Shown piece after piece: positions 61,843 through 64,000 of a stretch of DNA of 64,000 nt. The DNA comes from Eggerthella sp. YY7918 (GTDB lineage Bacteria > Actinomycetota > Coriobacteriia > Coriobacteriales > Eggerthellaceae): NCBI RefSeq assembly GCF_000270285.1, contig NC_015738.1, positions 2,542,001 to 2,606,000 of the forward strand. Reading direction: 5' to 3'. Both the position numbers and the translations under genes were made by a program. Numbering within the stretch: the stretch's first letter is position 1; each line of letters opens with the position of its first letter. The notes under the pieces were generated by a model. It worked only from the letters and a program-made list of their open reading frames with translations, made no database searches and was not told the DNA's origin.

Positions 61843-62077
61843 GCTGGCAGCTCGCCGCCAGCTAACTTCCAATTATTTTCTGGCTCTCCGCCAGAACGAC
61901 GATCTTCAGAGTACACAGGTTTCTTTTAAGTCAGCGAGGGTTTTCGTGGTACCCGAGATTGACGTGAAAGCCCGAGAAAGCGTACTTTGTACGCGACGAG
62001 GACTTGGAGCGTCAAGATTGGGTGCCACGAAAACCCACAGCGTCGACCCGTTCCGCCGTTCGGCAGAACGGTGGAAC
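61843..62077 (-). repeat. Multi-hairpin insertion between rpmD and rplO
   Basis: Four stems in a row: GCTGGC/GCCAGC (61843-61862), TTCTGGC/GCCAGAA (61878-61896), a long 17-bp pair GGGTTTTCGTGGTACCC (61938-61954) / GGGTGCCACGAAAACCC (62020-62036, one mismatch) enclosing GCGTAC-TTT-GTACGC, and GTTCCGCCGTTC-GGCA-GAACGGTGGAAC (62050-62077) touching the rpmD stop. Non-coding; a mobile palindromic element or a regulatory RNA. Confidence 0.7.
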
Positions 62078-62269
62078 CTACAGTTCTTCTACGGTCACAA
62101 GATGCTTGATCTTGAAGATCATGCCGCGGACACACTCGTTGTCAACCTGATCGACCGAACGACCAATCTTGCCGAGGCCGAGCGCACGCAGAGTCTTACC
62201 CTGATCAGCTGGACGGCCGATAGCGCTTTTGACCTGAGTGATGCGCAGCGTCTTTTTCGCGTCTGCCAT
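62078..62269 (-). CDS. rpmD: 50S ribosomal protein L30
   Basis: 63 residues: [32 protein letters not shown] is the L30 consensus. Its ATG shares one base with the rpsE stop (TAATG), so the two are coupled. Confidence 0.96.
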   Translation of the reverse strand: MADAKKTLRITQVKSAIGRPADQGKTLRALGLGKIGRSVDQVDNECVRGMIFKIKHLVTVEEL

Positions 62270-62799
62270 TACTTCTTCTCCTTCCAGCCGAACATCTGAG
62301 CAACCGACATGCCGCGGCGCTCAGCTACCTGCTCGGGGCTCTGCATGTTCTTGAGACCCTCGGCGGTTGCCTTAACCACGTTCATGATGTTGTCGGTGCC
62401 GAGCGACTTGGTAAGCACGTCGGTCACACCCGCCAACTCCATGACGGCACGCGCTGCGCCACCGGCGATAACGCCCGTACCAGGCGTAGCCGGCTTGATG
62501 AGCACGCGACCGGCACCATACTCGCCAATGATGTCGTGTGGCAGCGTCTTTTCCGGCGTCAGCGGCACGGTGAACATGTTCTTCTTCGCGTCTTCGACGC
62601 CCTTCTTGATGGCGATAGGCACTTCTTGGGACTTGCCCATACCCACGCCGACGCGGCCGTTACCGTCGCCAACAACGACGAGTGCGGTAAGCGCGAAACG
62701 ACGACCGCCCTTGACAACCTTCGACACGCGATTGATGTAGACGACGCGCTCCTCGAGCTCGGGGACCGCGGCGTTGTCTTGCCTGTTATTACGAGCCAT
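62269..62799 (-). CDS. rpsE: 30S ribosomal protein S5
   Basis: 176 residues. [20 protein letters not shown] and [24 protein letters not shown] are S5 hallmarks; the N-terminal double-stranded RNA-binding part and the C-terminal domain are complete. Spc-operon context as expected. Confidence 0.97.
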   Translation of the reverse strand: MARNNRQDNAAVPELEERVVYINRVSKVVKGGRRFALTALVVVGDGNGRVGVGMGKSQEVPIAIKKGVEDAKKNMFTVPLTPEKTLPHDIIGEYGAGRVLIKPATPGTGVIAGGAARAVMELAGVTDVLTKSLGTDNIMNVVKATAEGLKNMQSPEQVAERRGMSVAQMFGWKEKK

Positions 62800-62814
62800 A
62801 GACCTTAACCCCTT

Positions 62815-63183
62815 CTAGAATTTCAAGCCTGCTTCACGGGCAGCGTCGGCCAATGCCTTCACACGTCCGTGATACAGGTTGCCGCCACGGTCAAACACGA
62901 CTTCCGTGACACCGGACTCCTGCGCCTTCTTGCCCGCGATCTCGCCGAGGGCGGCAGCGCCCTCTACGGTCGCGCCGTTCTTCCCCGTCGCTTTGAACTC
63001 GGGGCCAAGCGTCGAAACGCCGCACAAGGTGGTGCCAGCGACATCGTCGACGAACTGCACATAGATATTGTTGTTGCTGCGCGTTACGCACAAGCGAGGA
63101 CGGGTTGACGTTCCGGAAATCTTACCGCGTACACGGCGATGGCGGCGAGCCAGCCCGGCCTGTTTCTTTTGAAGCTTGTTCAT
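62815..63183 (-). CDS. rplR: 50S ribosomal protein L18
   Basis: 122 residues; [31 protein letters not shown] and the [21 protein letters not shown] ending are typical of the 5S-rRNA-binding protein L18. Confidence 0.97.
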   Translation of the reverse strand: MNKLQKKQAGLARRHRRVRGKISGTSTRPRLCVTRSNNNIYVQFVDDVAGTTLCGVSTLGPEFKATGKNGATVEGAAALGEIAGKKAQESGVTEVVFDRGGNLYHGRVKALADAAREAGLKF

Positions 63184-63226
63184 GATAATCCCTTCGATCT
63201 CAATCCCTTATAGGCTGGGTGCGCGC

Positions 63227-63769
63227 CTAGTCGGACTTGGCGGCCTTGCCGAGCTTGCGGCGGACATACTCGCCCTCGTAGCGAATACCCTTGCCCTTGT
63301 AGGGCTCAGGCTTGCGCCACGCGCGAATGTTGGCCGCAACCTGGCCAACCTGCTCCTTGCTCGGGCCGGACACGATGATCTCGGTCTGGCTGGGAACCTC
63401 GAACGTGATGTTCTCGGGTGCCTCAACAAGAACGGGGTGGGAATATCCAAGCTGCAACTCAAGATCCTTGCCCTTGAGCGCGGCACGGTAGCCAACGCCA
63501 ACGAGCTGGAGCTTCTTGGTGAAACCGTTGGATGCGCCCTCGATCATGTTGGCGATGAGCGTACGCACAAGACCGTGGTAGCTCTTGGCCTCGCGGGAAT
63601 CATCCGGACGCTCGACCAGAATGTCGTCGCCCTCGCGCTTGATAATCATAATGGAGGGAAAGCTGCGCGTGAGCTCGCCCTTCTGGCCCTTCACCGTCAC
63701 GGTGGTGCCGTCGATGGTTACGTCGACGCCGGCAGGAACGGTGATGGGCTGTTTGCCGATACGAGACAT
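63227..63769 (-). CDS. rplF: 50S ribosomal protein L6
   Basis: 180 residues starting [15 protein letters not shown] behind [29 protein letters not shown] and the ending [24 protein letters not shown] are standard. An upstream in-frame extension of 22 residues overlaps rpsH and is not used. Confidence 0.97.
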   Translation of the reverse strand: MSRIGKQPITVPAGVDVTIDGTTVTVKGQKGELTRSFPSIMIIKREGDDILVERPDDSREAKSYHGLVRTLIANMIEGASNGFTKKLQLVGVGYRAALKGKDLELQLGYSHPVLVEAPENITFEVPSQTEIIVSGPSKEQVGQVAANIRAWRKPEPYKGKGIRYEGEYVRRKLGKAAKSD

Positions 63770-63785
63770 ATCAAACCTCCCTTTC

Positions 63786-64000
63786 CTACCAGATGTAGGC
63801 GACGACTTCGCCGCCGATGCCCAATTTGCGAGCATCGCGATCGGTCATCACGCCTTTGCTCGTCGAGATGACAGCGGTACCCAAGCCACCGAGCACGCGC
63901 GGCAGCTCGTCCTTGCCCGCGTAGATACGCAGACCGGGCTTCGAGATGCGCTTGATGCCGCGGATGGTCTTGGCCTTCTTGTCGCCGTACTTGAGCGTAA
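63786..64000 (-). CDS. rpsH: 30S ribosomal protein S8, C-terminal part
   Basis: Only the last about 70 residues are in the window; the start lies beyond its right edge. [41 protein letters not shown] and the final VVAYIW identify S8. 16 bp upstream of rplF. Confidence 0.95.
   Translation of the reverse strand, partial: TLKYGDKKAKTIRGIKRISKPGLRIYAGKDELPRVLGGLGTAVISTSKGVMTDRDARKLGIGGEVVAYIW

Overview
The window looks like chromosome of an anaerobic gut actinobacterium of the Coriobacteriia, most probably Eggerthellaceae. I infer this from the many Tat-exported flavoprotein reductases of the fumarate-reductase type, the 12-TM LuxR regulators encoded next to them, the moderately high G+C, and an Actinobacteria-like spc operon. 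I cannot name the genus. No tRNA, rRNA, CRISPR array, transposase or integrase was seen.

Layout. 0-3.8 kb: a divergent membrane-LuxR / flavoprotein pair. 3.8-20.2 kb: a catabolic or reductive island on the minus strand. It holds four tandem-domain EthD proteins (plus the decayed remnant of a fifth), three short-chain dehydrogenases, a BaiE-like SnoaL protein, two large old-yellow-enzyme/2-enoate reductases, two MFS carriers, another membrane transporter and an HxlR regulator. A shared palindromic box (AATAAcGCACTTnnAAGT) lies upstream of each transcription unit that starts with an EthD gene and upstream of the HxlR gene, so the island looks like one regulon. 20.3-21.5 kb: rplM-rpsI with a structured leader. 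21.6-22.3 kb: a toxin-antitoxin pair. 22.3-25.8 kb: a second flavoprotein / LuxR pair. 25.9-28.5 kb: methionine genes metY and metA and a small coupled gene. 28.5-31.5 kb: a LysR plus flavoprotein cassette bracketed by a 63-bp direct repeat of the end of that small gene. 31.6-35.7 kb: small protein, dispersed repeat, DUF4190-like protein, phd-doc, HAD phosphatase and pyrE. 35.9-39.4 kb: a third flavoprotein / LuxR pair.

39.6-44.7 kb: five genes joining a two-subunit 2-hydroxyacyl-CoA dehydratase/benzoyl-CoA-reductase-like enzyme and its ATP-driven activator to a protein resembling part of acetyl-CoA synthase and a CooC-type metal ATPase. This is the best candidate for an undescribed enzyme system. 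44.7-50.3 kb: housekeeping genes (DnaJ-domain, DUF5685, zinc ribbon, hom, lysA, MoaE-like). 50.3-55.5 kb: a four-gene respiratory operon (flavoprotein, multiheme cytochrome, four-cluster ferredoxin, NrfD) with a divergent double-MarR regulator. 55.6-59.0 kb: a fourth flavoprotein / LuxR pair. 59.0-64.0 kb: the spc operon (rpsH-rplF-rplR-rpsE-rpmD-rplO-secY-adk), which carries a highly structured insertion between rpmD and rplO and a second copy of the dispersed 164-bp repeat between secY and adk.

How it fits together: six separately regulated exported flavoproteins suggest that the cell senses several organic electron acceptors and reduces them outside the membrane. The EthD/SDR/OYE island and the dehydratase cluster suggest additional cytoplasmic reductive chemistry on imported substrates. 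All substrates are unknown from sequence alone.
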